Assembly: GCA_016271365.2 (NCBI GenBank)
Contig: CM057453.1
Span: 500,439,001 to 500,503,000, forward strand
DNA length: 64,000 bases
Source: Neoceratodus forsteri
Taxonomy: Eukaryota; Chordata; Ceratodontiformes; Ceratodontidae
Direction of reading: 5' to 3'
In this document: in pieces, positions 1-9,739 of the stretch
Layout of the letters: the number at the start of each line of letters is the position of its first letter
How positions within the stretch are numbered: the stretch's first letter is position 1
The notes under the pieces: model-generated
The model's input: only the letters and a program-made list of their open reading frames with translations
Database searches by the model: none
What the model was told of the DNA's origin: nothing
Position numbers and translations under genes: made by a program

Positions 1-463
1 TGTGGCCCAGATCAAAAATATTTTCCACTTCATGGCATAGGTGGATCTGGTAGAGGGTTTTCTGGCTTCCACTAGTACTTGAGCAACCTGGGAGGAGATT
101 CCATAGTGGGAAGCTGTTATGTCCACAGGTGCCATGCATGAAGATGGAGAGAATGAAGGCCCGGATGTACTAGGTGCCCTGTTCCTGCAACAGAAGGTCA
201 TGAGACAATGGCAGAAGGACCGGGGTTCTAGGGTCAGCTGTTGTAACAGTGGGAACCAAATCTGCCGGGCCACAGAGGGCAATCAAAATCAAGTGTGTCC
301 TTTCTGCCTGAAGTTTCAACAGAACCTTCTGAATGAGAGGAAAGGAGGAAAAACGATAAAGAAACATCCCTGTCCAAGAGAGACAGTGCATTTCGCCAAA
401 AGCACCATGCTCTGGAATGAGCGAGCAAAAGTTGGGTAGTTTTTGCATTGAATGGGGAGGCAA
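1..463 (-). pseudogene. DIRS linker and N-terminal part of tyrosine recombinase
   Basis: At 170-463 the frame encodes a segment containing LIPEHGAF and SSFPLIQKVLLKLQAER, which is the usual DIRS stretch between RNase H and recombinase. From about 110 to 1 the minus strand reads SQVAQVLVEARKPSTRSTYA and continues with KWKIFLIWA. This matches the N-terminal SAM-like core-binding domain of DIRS/phage-type recombinases (pattern RPSTRxxYxxxWxxFxxWA). The catalytic Arg-His-Arg-Tyr domain lies beyond the window. Confidence 0.75.
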
Positions 464-1725
464 CAGATCTACGCTCTAGCCGAACCCATCAAGAAAAAAG
501 TCTTCAACTACCTCCTGCTTTAACTCCCACTTGTGCACCCTGGCCACTGATTGGCTGAGACTGTCCGCCAGGACGCCAGTACGCCTGGGACATGAACTGC
601 TGTCAGAAATAGACCATGCGGAATCGCCCAGTGCCATGCTCTCATTGTTTCCCTGATAAGAGGGTATGACCAGGTTCCTCCCTGTTTGTTGATACACCAA
701 ACAGTGGACATGTTGTCCGTCTGGATGAGAAGTGTTCCCAGGAGTAGCAACGACTGGAACGCTTGGAGAGCATAGAGGACTGCTCTTGTCTCCAGAATGT
801 TGATGTGGAGAGCTGTTGCTCCTGGATAGGCCAGGACTCTTGTGTTTTGTGGTCCCCCAAATGGGCTCAACAACCCATGTCTGAAGCATCCGAGGTGAGA
901 GTCTGGGTGGGGGTTGGATAGTGGAAAGGGGCCCTACTCAACAGGTTGGAGAGATCTTGCCACCAGCAGTTCGCTTTAAAGACTGTTGGAGATCATGACC
1001 CGCTGGTTCATGTCGCTCTGTCCTCTGGTCCCATTGGACTTGGAGAGACCACTGGGTGACCCTCATGTGTAATCTAGCCAGAGGTACAGTGGAAATGGCC
1101 GCACCATAAGTCCCAAGAGATGGAGCACAGCTTGTGCTGGGATCCATCGAGCCTGGGCCATCAGAGTGGCTTGAGAAACTAAAGTCTTGGCTCAATCCAA
1201 TGGCAGAAAGGCCTTGCTCTGGACTGTGATTAGTACCGCTCCAATTAATTGGAGGTGCTGCGAGGATACTAGCTGGGACATGTGGAAGTTGACAAAGATG
1301 CCCAGCTGGACAAACAGATCCAGAGTGAAAATGAGAGACTCTTTCAGACTGTCTGGTGAGGGTGCTGAGAGGAGCCAGTCATCCAGATACAGGAACACGT
1401 AAATGCCCTTGCGGCACAGAAATGCCGCTACCACCGCCAAGCACTTTGTGAAAACCCAGGGAGCTGAGGATAGGCCAAAGGGCAGTGCTCTGAATTGGAA
1501 ATGGTTCTCCTGGAAGGAGAAATGAAGGAAGCAGTGGTGGGCCAGGAGGATGGGGGATATGAAGGTAAGCATCCTGCATATCCAGGGAGCACAGCCATGT
1601 GTTTGGTTGGAGCAGTGGTAGGAGACCCTGAAGTGTGAACATGCGAAACCTCTTGTACTCGACGAAGAGGTTGAGCGTCCTGCGATCCAGGATAGGTCTC
1701 AGATCCAGGGGTTGAAAAATTTTGG
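1..1725 (-). mobile_element. DIRS retrotransposon, 3' half (cut by window start)
   Basis: Minus-strand DIRS-order element. Reading down from 1725 the order is reverse transcriptase, RNase H, a linker and the start of a tyrosine recombinase, which runs off the window at base 1. DIRS elements integrate with a tyrosine recombinase rather than a DDE integrase and leave no target duplication. The upper boundary lies at the RT motif LRPILD. The missing upstream part (gag and the RT start, ending in VPK-x-T) lies on the same strand at 8969-11940, so this is probably the other half of that element, separated by the 1726-8968 block. The reading frame is broken in several places, so the copy is inactive. 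Confidence 0.85.
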
Positions 1726-1735
1726 GGGGATGCAT
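476..1735 (-). pseudogene. DIRS reverse transcriptase and RNase H (broken)
   Basis: The RT fingers and palm appear in overlapping frames. DLRPILDRRTLN at about 1690-1720 is followed by SLDMQDAYLHIP, then FRALPFGLSSAPWVFTK at 1440-1500, and the catalytic YLDD box in VFLYLDDWLL near 1390. RNase H follows at 520-873, with HINILETRAVLYAL, the IQTDNMSTVWCINKQGG block and a terminal VHVPGVL. The substrate would be the element's own RNA, copied in the cell. At least two frameshifts separate the blocks. The wording of the motifs (LRPILDLR, GLSSAPxxFTK, QTDNxSTVxxINKQGG) is typical of vertebrate DIRS, not gypsy or LINE. Confidence 0.85.
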
Positions 1736-2654
1736 AAGTCCAGGACTTATGGTACATTTTTAGGGCAAGTCCATATCAGGATCCAATAAGTCACAACATT
1801 TTTCAGCGACGTACAGTATTATTACAGAAAAAATAATAATTTATTTTTTCCCCCTTAGGATGCTCCAGTGACAGTCAGAGAAAGGTTACAGAGAGGCAGA
1901 GAATTGTAAGACAGCAGTAGTACTGCAGCTTGCTTCTGGCTGATTTTCTTCTGTTTCTTTTGATGGACATTTGTGACCAGAGGAATGGATAGTACCCAGA
2001 CTACTGTCAAGCCAGTACTTAATTGATGGCAGTGGATCAAATTCAGAGACTGATGGTCCTGCAGTCATGATAAGCAGCTGATTCTCGAAAGACTGTTGTG
2101 TCAGGGTTGTTCGTAATTTATTTTTAATGAAATTAGCTTTTGAAAATCCCTTTCACATTCATTTGTGGAAGAGGAAATCGTTAGCAGAATCTTAATAAGC
2201 TTTTATGTAGGCCCTTCATTGAGTATGGTCCATTTTCAGCAAATTTCATTTGTAACACCAACTGGTACATAGCTATGAGAGGTTTGGTTCCGAATCGAGA
2301 AAGGTATAACTTCAGCTGCACCCACTCATCTATAGCAGAATCTTTATTAAGTTCTGAGAAGTGAGACGAGAAAGGGCTATCTGTGAGGAGTTCAGTTAGT
2401 TCAGCATTGCCAAATGTTGCTAAATCTTCCTTTTCCAGTGACCAGTTGTGATAATTCAAAATCTGAAGTAAATACAAAGGTTTCTCTGAGAGAACACCAA
2501 ACCCGTTCTGGATGTACGTGACAGTATCGTTAACAAATGTGTGAAGTTCAGCTTCACTTCCAGGTGTTCCATGCGTTTTTGTTTTGCCAAACATACATTC
2601 TTCTGCATTATACTGTTCCTGGAATTTTTTAAGATATTTTCCAGGAGTACTTTT

Positions 2655-3276
2655 TTTAATTTTTCAATTCTTTCTCCCTCTGGTCACGGCCCGAGGTCTC
2701 TCAGGCAGCCCATCCATTGTCCTGCCTACCTGAATCCCGAACTGTGCCTCCTCTCTCCCCTCCTCGCCGATGCCAGTACCCCAGCTAACCCTATCCAGGG
2801 AGGGTCGCCCCTCCCACCAACTTGGGGCGCCTACACGCCAGACTCTGGCATTGGACTAGGGGCTGGGCAGGAAATCAAGGCCAGTCGTGGAAACTCGGCG
2901 TTGGGCATGGGGGAAAGGTGTCGCCGCCTGATCCTTGGTGCAGGGTTTTCCTGTGTTCTCTGTTCCGCCTTACTCCCTCCTGCGTGTGTGTACCCCCAAT
3001 GCTGTAAGGCACATGGCAACCCTGCCTTACGTCGAGCACACTATTATGTGCAGCCCATGCTACTGTGGTGTCCCCGATCCCCACCAGGGGCTGCCGGAGC
3101 GAAGAGCTCCCCAATTCCTCCCCCCCCCCGAGACTGGAGAGCAGCCCAGCGGGCGCTCAATCCAGTCCCTCCCCTGACGACCCCCAGCTCCCGAGCTCGC
3201 TCCCGAACTCAGGTTGCCGGCATGGCGCGAGGTGTGGCGTCCAGCGCCTCAACCCTCAGCGCCACCGGGCCAGCTA
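2655..3276 (-). mobile_element. GC-rich SINE-like retroposon, 622 bp, with 16-bp target duplication
   Basis: The 16-bp sequence ttccaggagtactttt is present at 2639-2654 and exactly again at 3277-3292, flanking this segment. The low-coordinate end is oligo-T followed by AT-rich sequence, so the inserted strand is minus with a poly-A tail. Its 5' end (3276 downward) reads tagctggcccggtggcgctg and contains a box-A-like tggcgctgagg (one mismatch to the Pol III consensus) and, about 50 nt on, gagttcggga, which loosely resembles a B box. The body is GC-rich and contrasts with the AT-rich hAT around it. It interrupts the hAT C-terminal coding region. Most likely a tRNA-headed SINE or another Pol III retroposon. 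A processed non-coding transcript cannot be excluded. Confidence 0.65.
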
Positions 3277-4332
3277 TTCCAGGAGTACTTTTAAGTGCTT
3301 CTAGCTGCAGAATGGCTTTCTCTATATGTTCTGGCAGTCTGCCAACTGGAAAGTTTTTGATAATCTAGCAACAACTGGCAAAAAATCTAATAAGAAATAA
3401 AGAACTTTAATGAAATGCATAGAGGTCAGTTCCTTGTGGTACCCCTTAGCTCTGTTAGCATCATCTGCCCTGTTCCCATCCACAAATCTGTGCTCCAGAT
3501 GCACTGCCACAATGTCCGTTTTTTTTTTCTAATGCCACAACTGCTCTCTCTTTACTTGCTAGCCACCTGACTTGCTTTACAGCTGTGAAATGTGCAAGAT
3601 GCTCATCGAGAACTTCAGCGATTTCTTTAAGTTCTCTCCTGCACTTTGGAGACCAAAAATAAAAACTGAAAAAGCCTTTCAAACAGTCTTCAAATTTGGT
3701 CATGTATTTGAAATATTTATTTGCATCCAAAATGGCAAACTCAAGTTTGTGGGCAACACAGTGAATGCCAATAACTTCTGGCAAAAGTGATTTGAGTCTA
3801 GTAATGACTGCTGTCCGTTCAATAAGATTAACTGATGCACCATCAAAATTAGCACATACAAGTGCCGGATGCGAATTGCCTGTCTTGCCTGTCAGTTCTG
3901 GTAATGGCAAACCCACTAATTGTAAAGCTTTCTCAATAGCATTAAATACACCCTCAGCACTTGCAGTTTCAAGTGGTACCACAGATATTAGGTGTGTGAC
4001 TGGCAAACAGCACCTACATATCTCAGGTAGACAATTTCTTGCTCAATAATGGAGTGGTCTGTACTTCTGTCTGCAAAAATGCTCAAAAAGGAGGCATTTT
4101 TGACCTCGTCAATTATTGCTGAACGTATTGTTTTAGCGGCAACCTGCTAAATTCATGTTGTTGTTTCCAACATTTAAACCATTTTACGCGGGATCTCACA
4201 AATGATTTCAAAATCAGAAAAATGTTTCCCATTCTTTGCTATGGTGTATGCAGTGTTAAACAGAATTTTGTATTTCTCAAGTTCTTTTGTTGTCATGTGT
4301 CTTCTCTGAAAGGACTGACCCAGAGCAGTTTC

Positions 4333-5984
4333 TTTTTTTAACTTTATATTTATTGGTTTGTATTTAGACATGTGCAAATACATCAAACGTCTTGAAATGT
4401 CATAATTGGTTCATACAATAAGGAAACAGGAAATTTTATGATATACAGGATTAGTCTCTCCAAGCAAACTTATAATTGAGGGGAGAAATCTATAATAAAA
4501 CAAGTACATTCCAAGGTCACAAAATTCTGTGTAGCTGTAGCTCAAGAGCAGGTGGATATATTAACTAAAACATCTCAAGTTTTATCTAAATTACTTCACT
4601 CACGGAGCTTAGGTCCATCTCATACCTAAAGAAGGAAAAACAACCCCTGAAAAGACTTTCAGACGCCTAAGATAAACAGAACTTGCATCAAATCCTGAAA
4701 GTTAAATGTAGACCTCGGAGAATACAGCTTAAATCTCCCAATTACTAACAGATCATTCTTACTTAAAGTAACGATGAGGCTCTATGGCTATAATCTCATT
4801 TACAGCTACTTTACTAACCCTATCAAAGACATGATAGATCAGCCGTAATTAACTTTTGAAGATATGTATTTCTATGCTTTGTACCACATTTATGTAACTA
4901 GCATCAGTAATCTAGTCTTAACTCGGAGTCAGGAGCTTAAAGTCCCACAGTGAAGATATAAAATGTCACCAATTAATCCCTTTCAGGTTTCCCAGAGGAC
5001 TCATCTTCTGATGGTTGCTCACTAACGCTGGACTGTTGAGCCTCTACCCTGGTAGCCCATTTTCCGGCATTGATCGAGTCAGTGAACACAAATACTTTAT
5101 CCTGGTGTACAATGCAGAGTTTGGCTGGAAAGAGAACCGCATGAGGTATGGCCAGGTCCCGGAGTTTTCGTCGAACGTCATCAAATTTTTTATGGCGTTG
5201 CGTAGAAAAGGAGAGATCCGGGAATAAGTGCACAGTGTGGTCTTGTACACTAAATGGGCCCAATCTTCTTGCTAGTGCCAGAATAGAGTCCCTGGTACCC
5301 ATACTGTCAGCAACCATCATAAGTACACGAGGTGTTTCTGATGCCTGCTTACCGCGAGGCCGAATTCTGTAGGCCTTAAGAAAGCGCCAGTCTGGACAGT
5401 CTCCATGGCCCTTAAACTGCTCCTGGATCCATTCTTAAAGAAAACAAGGTGATCTCCTTCCAACCCCTCCAGTAAGTCGACCACCCTGATGTTGGAACTC
5501 TGTACTTGGTTCTCTAACTGTTCAAGTTGAGTATTGAGATGCTGTACTCTTTCTGGCGGCCTGCTTAATGCATAGCATTTAGTTGCCTGTTGTTGTAGAT
5601 CCTCCACTGTGTTAGATAATAGCTTCACGGATGTCTCCACCAAAGTAATCTTCCCTGAGACCATCCAATTTCGTGCTCATGGTCACATTGAGGAAATCAA
5701 GGATTGCAGCTTATGGCCCAGCATCTGCATGGTTTCCTCTCCCTCGTTGCTGGTAGTAGGCACCAATTTTGGCGAGCTCATCTTAGAACCAGATGCTGTA
5801 TGAGGCTGATCTTTCGTTTTAGGATTGCCCATTTTAATCCCGGATAGCTGAACTTCCGATGTAGGTCTTTTTTACTAATTAATTTGAGTTGCAAAGTATA
5901 ATATTTCTTACTTCGTATTTAGTAATGATGCAGAGCTGCGTTTCCTGCGTCCATCTAGCTCGCGCTCCACAGTTCCCCCTCGTC
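4333..5984 (-). mobile_element. L1 copy carrying only ORF1 (HAL1-like), with 16-bp target duplication
   Basis: The 16-bp sequence gacccagagcagtttc occurs at 4317-4332 and 5985-6000. On removal of the insert the hAT frame joins directly (LLETAL into GQSFQRRHM), so the boundaries are firm. On the minus strand the insert begins with a G-rich leader (gacgagggggaactg), carries an L1-type ORF1 (5832-4973), then about 640 bp of non-coding sequence ending aataaatataaagttaaaaaaa-like, with a polyadenylation signal and A-run. No endonuclease or RT is present between ORF1 and the tail. The layout resembles mammalian HAL1 (half-L1) elements that move using ORF2 in trans. An internal deletion of a full L1 is the alternative. 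Confidence 0.75.
4973..5832 (-). pseudogene. L1 ORF1 protein (RNA-binding, Transposase_22 type), frameshifted
   Basis: Begins MGNPKTKDQPHTASG at 5832. A coiled-coil-like region follows (VSGKITLVETSVKLLSNTV, then NTQLEQLENQVQSSNIRVVD), which matches the L1 ORF1 coiled coil leading into the RRM (usual form RRNNIRIVGLPE). The C-terminal domain at 4973-5320 holds KKFDDVRRKLRDLAIPHAVL and FPAKLCIVHQDKVFVFTD, equivalent to the L1 CTD (pattern RxxFxxVRxxLRxxGIxYxxLYPAKLRV). It ends in an acidic Ser/Glu tail. The protein would coat the element RNA as a trimeric chaperone. Stops and frame changes near 5400-5700 disable it. Confidence 0.8.
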
Positions 5985-6689
5985 GACCCAGAGCAGTTTC
6001 TAACAGATGAATGGGTGGTACTTGAGCAGTATCCTTTAAGTAATGTTCTGTGCAACTGATGTGTTCCCTCATCAAATCATGCCTCTTTATGGGGTCTAAC
6101 TTAAGACCTCCTGAACCTTTAATCATAGCTGAGTTAGGGTCACAGATTTGGGGGTAGGCCTTACAATACATGCAGTACATTACAGATCTTTCTTCATTGT
6201 GATCCAGCCATGGAAATTCTTTTTTCCATTCAGGACAGAAATTCCTGACCCATTTTTCTCTGTCATATGTTTGATCTTTGGTAAGGCCATCGTCAGAACT
6301 TTTACGTTTGGCAGAACTGGATGTTATAGTACTAGTTGCTCCCCCAGATTTTGAGAAACCAAAGTTTAATAAGCTCATTCTTGCCGTGAGAAACTGCTCT
6401 GGGTAAGAAGACTACTTTTTGTAATTTAGAAATGTTTATAATGTGCAAGGATGGAAATACACGTGATAAGGGCACTGTTAACTTATGGCCCAGAAATAAT
6501 ATTAGCTTAGTTTAGCAAGTCAGGGCAGATGGACACAACACAACTGACAGACAATGACGTGACAGGGTGACTATGAAATGTTTTAGTGCATTTATCACAC
6601 AAGGGAAAAGTGGTGTGCTTCTGCAAACTTCGTGATTTCAGTGACGCACTGACAACTTCAAGAAAATATTTTGTGATTGTACTCAGATG

Positions 6690-7800
6690 GGTCTCCAGTC
6701 TCAAAGTAATAGATCTGGCTGTTAGACACAGAGATGACACAGGCTTTGCTTCAGCCCTGAAAAATATTTAGTGACTGTAGTGACTTCTGTCGCAAACTTA
6801 TATCGACACAGGCTTTGCTTCAGCCCATAAACTCTGACTTCTGTTTCAAACTAAATGGCTTTGCTTCAGCTCAGAACAATATAGTGACTGTACTCTGACT
6901 TCTGCAAACTAAATATAGTCAGACAGTGACGCAGGCTTTGCTTCAGCACAGAAAAAATACTGACTGTTAACTCTGACTTCTGTCTCAAACTAAATGGCTT
7001 TGCTTCAGCTGAGAACAATATAGTGACTGTACTCTGACTTTTGCAAACAAAATATAGTCAGACAGTGATGCAGGCTTTTGCTTCAGCACAGAAAAGTTGT
7101 AACTGTCAGACGCCTTTCAAACTATTACTAGATTTGACCGTTAGACTCACTAACCAGGCTTTGCTTCAGCCAAGGAAAATATTTAGTGACTGTTAGTGAC
7201 TTCTGTCTCAAACTATATAGTCAGACGACAACACAGGCTTTGCTTCAGCCCAGAAAAATATTTAGTGACTGTAGTGACTTCTGTCTCAAACTATCGATGC
7301 AGGCTTTGCTTCAGCCCAGAAAAACATTTAGTGACTGTTATACTCTGACTTCTATCTCAAACTAAATGGCTTTGCTTCAGCCCAGAACAATATTTAGTGA
7401 CTGTACTCTGACTTCTGCAAACAAAATAAATATAGTCAGACAGTGACATAGGCTTTGCTTCAGCCCAGAAAAAGTATTACTGTCAGATGTCATCCAAGTA
7501 CTAGATTTGACTGTTAGACTCACTAATTAGACTTTGCTTCAGCCCAGGAAAATATTTAGTGACTGTTAGTGACTTCTGTCTAAACTATATAGTCAGACAA
7601 TGACACAGGCTTTGCTTCTGCCGAGGAAAATATTTAGTGACTGTAGTGACTTCTGTCTCAAACTATCAACGCAGGCTTTGCTTCAGCCCAGAAAAATATT
7701 TAGTGACTGCAGTGACTTCTGTCTCAAACTAGCAACGCAGGCTTTGCTTCAGCCCAGAAAAATTACTGACTCTCTACTGACTTCTCTCAAACTTTTGACT
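6690..7800. repeat. Tandem repeat array, about 15 units of 60-85 bp, upstream of the hAT start codon
   Basis: The core ggctttgcttcagcccagaa recurs about every 65-85 bp from 6741 to 7752, followed by variants of tatttagtgactgtagtgac and ttctgtctcaaactat. Units alternate in a pattern, giving a higher-order repeat: the block from about 6790 to 7180 resembles the block from about 7320 to 7560, including an actaaatggctttgcttcag unit followed by an atagtcagacagtgac unit. The array lies 5' of the transposase start (6378, minus). An open frame across its end (7600-7890) is only a translation of the repeat. It could be a subterminal transposase-binding array, a promoter array or simple minisatellite growth. 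Confidence 0.85.
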
Positions 7801-8499
7801 GTCAGACATAACCAGGTTAGCTTCAGAATAATTATAAGTCTGACTGTAAATTCACTTATAAATAACTGGCACAGACTTGCTAACTATTGACAATCTAAAT
7901 GTAGTGGTTCAGTTTGTCACTCAGGCACACTGGCTTGCAGTAATTAGCTCCAAATTAAATTCTGAAATAATGTGTCACTGTTTCACAGACTTGCTGCAGG
8001 CATCCTTTAGACAGACAGTGCAATAATAATTGTGTCAGGGTTAAACTCATTTTATTACTTATTTGTGTAGCCCACTAGAGCCCTAGGCAGCCAGATCTGA
8101 GACAGACTGTGGTAACTCAAAGGAAAAAATCCCTGACAGATTAAGTCTTAAATCATGCTTTTTTAAAACCTCCTCCAAGTGACCAGCTCAAAAGACTGTT
8201 GCTGCTCAAAAGCTGCCTCCAACTGTCTGATCACTTATATAGTTCAGCTGCAGCTCAAGTACTTCATCGATCCTTTCTAGCTCCGAGACCATGTATAGAT
8301 TTTCATCTCAAAACTCACCCCAAATCATATATTTAGCCTTTTGTGCCCAAAGCAAGACTAATATGCCAGAGTGAGCAAGAGATCCAGATATTTTTTTTTG
8401 GTGCGCAATACTAATCAATGGACTGCCTAACCACATGTCTTCTCCTCTAACAGCCAGCTCAAAAGTGTTGGCGTAGTTCGTTTAATCAGACACATGCAC
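7801..8499. other. No recognisable feature
   Basis: AT-rich sequence between the tandem array and the hairpin at 8500. No frame with a conserved motif, no repeat match elsewhere in the window and no clear promoter was seen. It contains a few degenerate scraps of the upstream array near 7800-7870 (agtctgactg). Probably non-coding 5' sequence of the hAT-containing block. Confidence 0.5.
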
Positions 8500-8560
8500 A
8501 GATCAGCCACAGACCACCTGATCACTGATTGTCACACATGTGATCTCCTGTGGCTGATCT
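8500..8560. repeat. Nested hairpin (13-bp perfect arms)
   Basis: agatcagccacag at 8500-8512 is the exact reverse complement of ctgtggctgatct at 8548-8560. Inside the 35-nt loop a second stem, gatcac (8520-8525) with gtgatc (8540-8545), extends the fold. It lies just upstream of the CpG-rich block. Function unknown. Confidence 0.7.
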
Positions 8561-8564
8561 CGCA

Positions 8565-8890
8565 TTGTGTCGACTCACGAGACACTCTCTGCTGTGCCGC
8601 CTGACTGCCAAAGCTGCTCCTGTGTCATCGAACATGTAGAAGGATCCTGAAGCCCTGCCAACCCCGCCCACATTCCGGATATATCATCGAACCCCTGCAA
8701 ACACCGCCTCCATGTTTCCAGGACCCCGCCCCGCGTTTGGAGACAGAAGCTTCCTACTGAGCTTCCCCACCCCCAGTGTGTTCCTGAGGGACCCAAGAGG
8801 TAAGCTTGGGGGGCAGGCCAGGTGCTGCTACAGAATACAGCAGAAACAGTAAGGGAACTGCATATGTACAGCAGCAGGAACTGCAAGCAA
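8565..8890. other. CpG/GC-rich block without convincing coding content
   Basis: A GC-rich stretch with many CpG dinucleotides (for example ccgccccgcgtttgg near 8726) in an otherwise AT-rich neighbourhood. One 103-codon minus-strand frame is open, but it shows no recognisable motif and is low-complexity Ser/Trp/Gly-rich. It could be the 5' promoter end of the hAT transposon or another repeat fragment. Confidence 0.35.
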
Positions 8891-8968
8891 GTCCGGCCAG
8901 ACTTTACAAGTCTGTGCAGTTTAAGTTCTGCTGCTGCTAATATGCCCGGACCTCGGCTTGGGATTTTT

Positions 8969-9220
8969 CATCCCGAGATCTCCTAGTCTATTTTGGTACC
9001 AGGAAGAAGTGGAGAAACCCCTTCCCACTTGATCTTGACGGACAGGTTCTATGGCCACTTTTTGCAGGAGGGAATGGATCTCCTGGAAGACAATGGAGAC
9101 CTGACCCTGGTAAAAGCACTCGTCCTGGAGGGTGGGATGGCATGGATCTCCATGAACTCTAATGAGCGACCTCGTTGAATGAGCTGTAATACCCATATAT
9201 CTGCAGTGATGGCCCTTCAT
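8969..9220 (-). pseudogene. DIRS pol, N-terminal edge of reverse transcriptase
   Basis: The frame contains QVSIVFQEIHSLLQKVAIEP followed by VRQDQVGRGFSTSSWYQ. This matches the DIRS segment just before the RT fingers (pattern EVxSLLxKGAIEPVPxxQxGxGFYSxxFLVPKKTGG). The last conserved codons before the break read VPK, stop, T in the shifted frame. The remaining RT is at 1-1735. Confidence 0.75.
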
Positions 9221-9739
9221 CCCTCCAGATGGAGGCCAAACCTCCTTCCTACTGGTTCCTCCTGTACTACTAGAGGTAATGGAAGGAGGGGGAAGGAGTC
9301 AGGACGCAGAGGGGAGAGGAGCTTTAGACATGGAAGCAGGTTTGGCAGTTTTTGCCTGAGGGGTTTGGGCTCCAGATCCGGTGGCGCGTCATTTGCCCTG
9401 ACGCTTGTTCTGGGTCTTAATTCTATCGTCTTTGGTGACGAAAAGGCTGCTTCTTTTGTACCATCCTATACATGGAGCGCACGTTGCAAAGTGATCATCT
9501 GCTCTCTTGCAGTCCTGTTATTATGTCCTTCACGTCACTACCAAAGAGGACGGAACCCCAAAGGGGCATCCAGGAGGAATGACTGACATCCTGTGCCAGA
9601 CCACATCCTTAGCCATGCAAGGTGCCGGATGCAGATCCTCAGAAGGCAGCCCTAGCCACCGAATCTACCAAGTCACACGGGCTCTAAGAGTATGATGACA
9701 GGAAGACTTGTTCATACGGATTTTGTCCAGTAACTTGTT

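Larger units (their letters stand above)
1870..6378 (-). pseudogene. hAT transposase (ZNF862/C17orf113-like type), split by two insertions
   Basis: Starts with MSLLNFGFSK at 6378. A BED-like/TTF-type zinc finger follows (WVRNFCPEWKKEFPWL, then C-x2-C at MYCMYCKAYP, and a distal His pair near RHDLMREHISCTEH). After the 4333-5984 insertion the frame resumes with RRHMTTKELEKYKILFNTAY. At 3461-4130 it shows SIFADRSTDHSIIEQEIVY (first catalytic Asp region), ANFDGASVN (second Asp region) and IHCVAHKLEFAI (the C-x2-H motif). After the second insertion (2655-3276) the C-terminal dimerisation domain appears at 2150-2600, with EWVQLKLYLS and ISSSTNECERDFQKLISLKI holding the late Glu. EFDPLPSIKYW near 2040 marks the C-terminus. 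A cut-and-paste DNA transposase is expected to act in the nucleus; this copy is dead through insertions and frameshifts. Confidence 0.85.
1726..8968. mobile_element. Insertion block splitting the DIRS element (hAT transposon plus nested copies)
   Basis: Everything between the two DIRS halves. It contains a minus-strand hAT transposase (1870-6378), two nested retroposons inside it, a tandem array upstream of its start codon (6690-7800), about 700 bp without identifiable content and a CpG-rich block at 8565-8890. A hAT insertion should have short terminal inverted repeats and an 8-bp target duplication. I looked at both junctions and could not identify a convincing pair, so the exact ends and the claim that the whole block is one hAT copy are inference. 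Confidence 0.5.

Noticed and set aside
2541..3368. 275-codon plus-strand open frame
   Set aside because: It spans the junctions of the GC-rich retroposon and antisense hAT sequence, so it cannot be an old gene. Composition is low-complexity Pro/Ser/Arg.
6690..7800. CRISPR array
   Set aside because: Repeat length and spacing vary, there are no constant spacers, and the context is a eukaryotic transposon.
7600..7890. Plus-strand frame with repeated QALLQPRKIFSDCSDFCLKL
   Set aside because: Translation of the tandem repeat only; each unit happens to keep frame.
8575..8886. 103-codon minus-strand frame in the CpG-rich block
   Set aside because: No motif, biased composition expected from GC-rich DNA, and no homologous frame elsewhere in the window.
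1707..8980. TGAAAAAT at both ends of the insertion block as hAT terminal inverted repeats
   Set aside because: Only 8 bp match, it is AT-rich, and no 8-bp target duplication flanks it.
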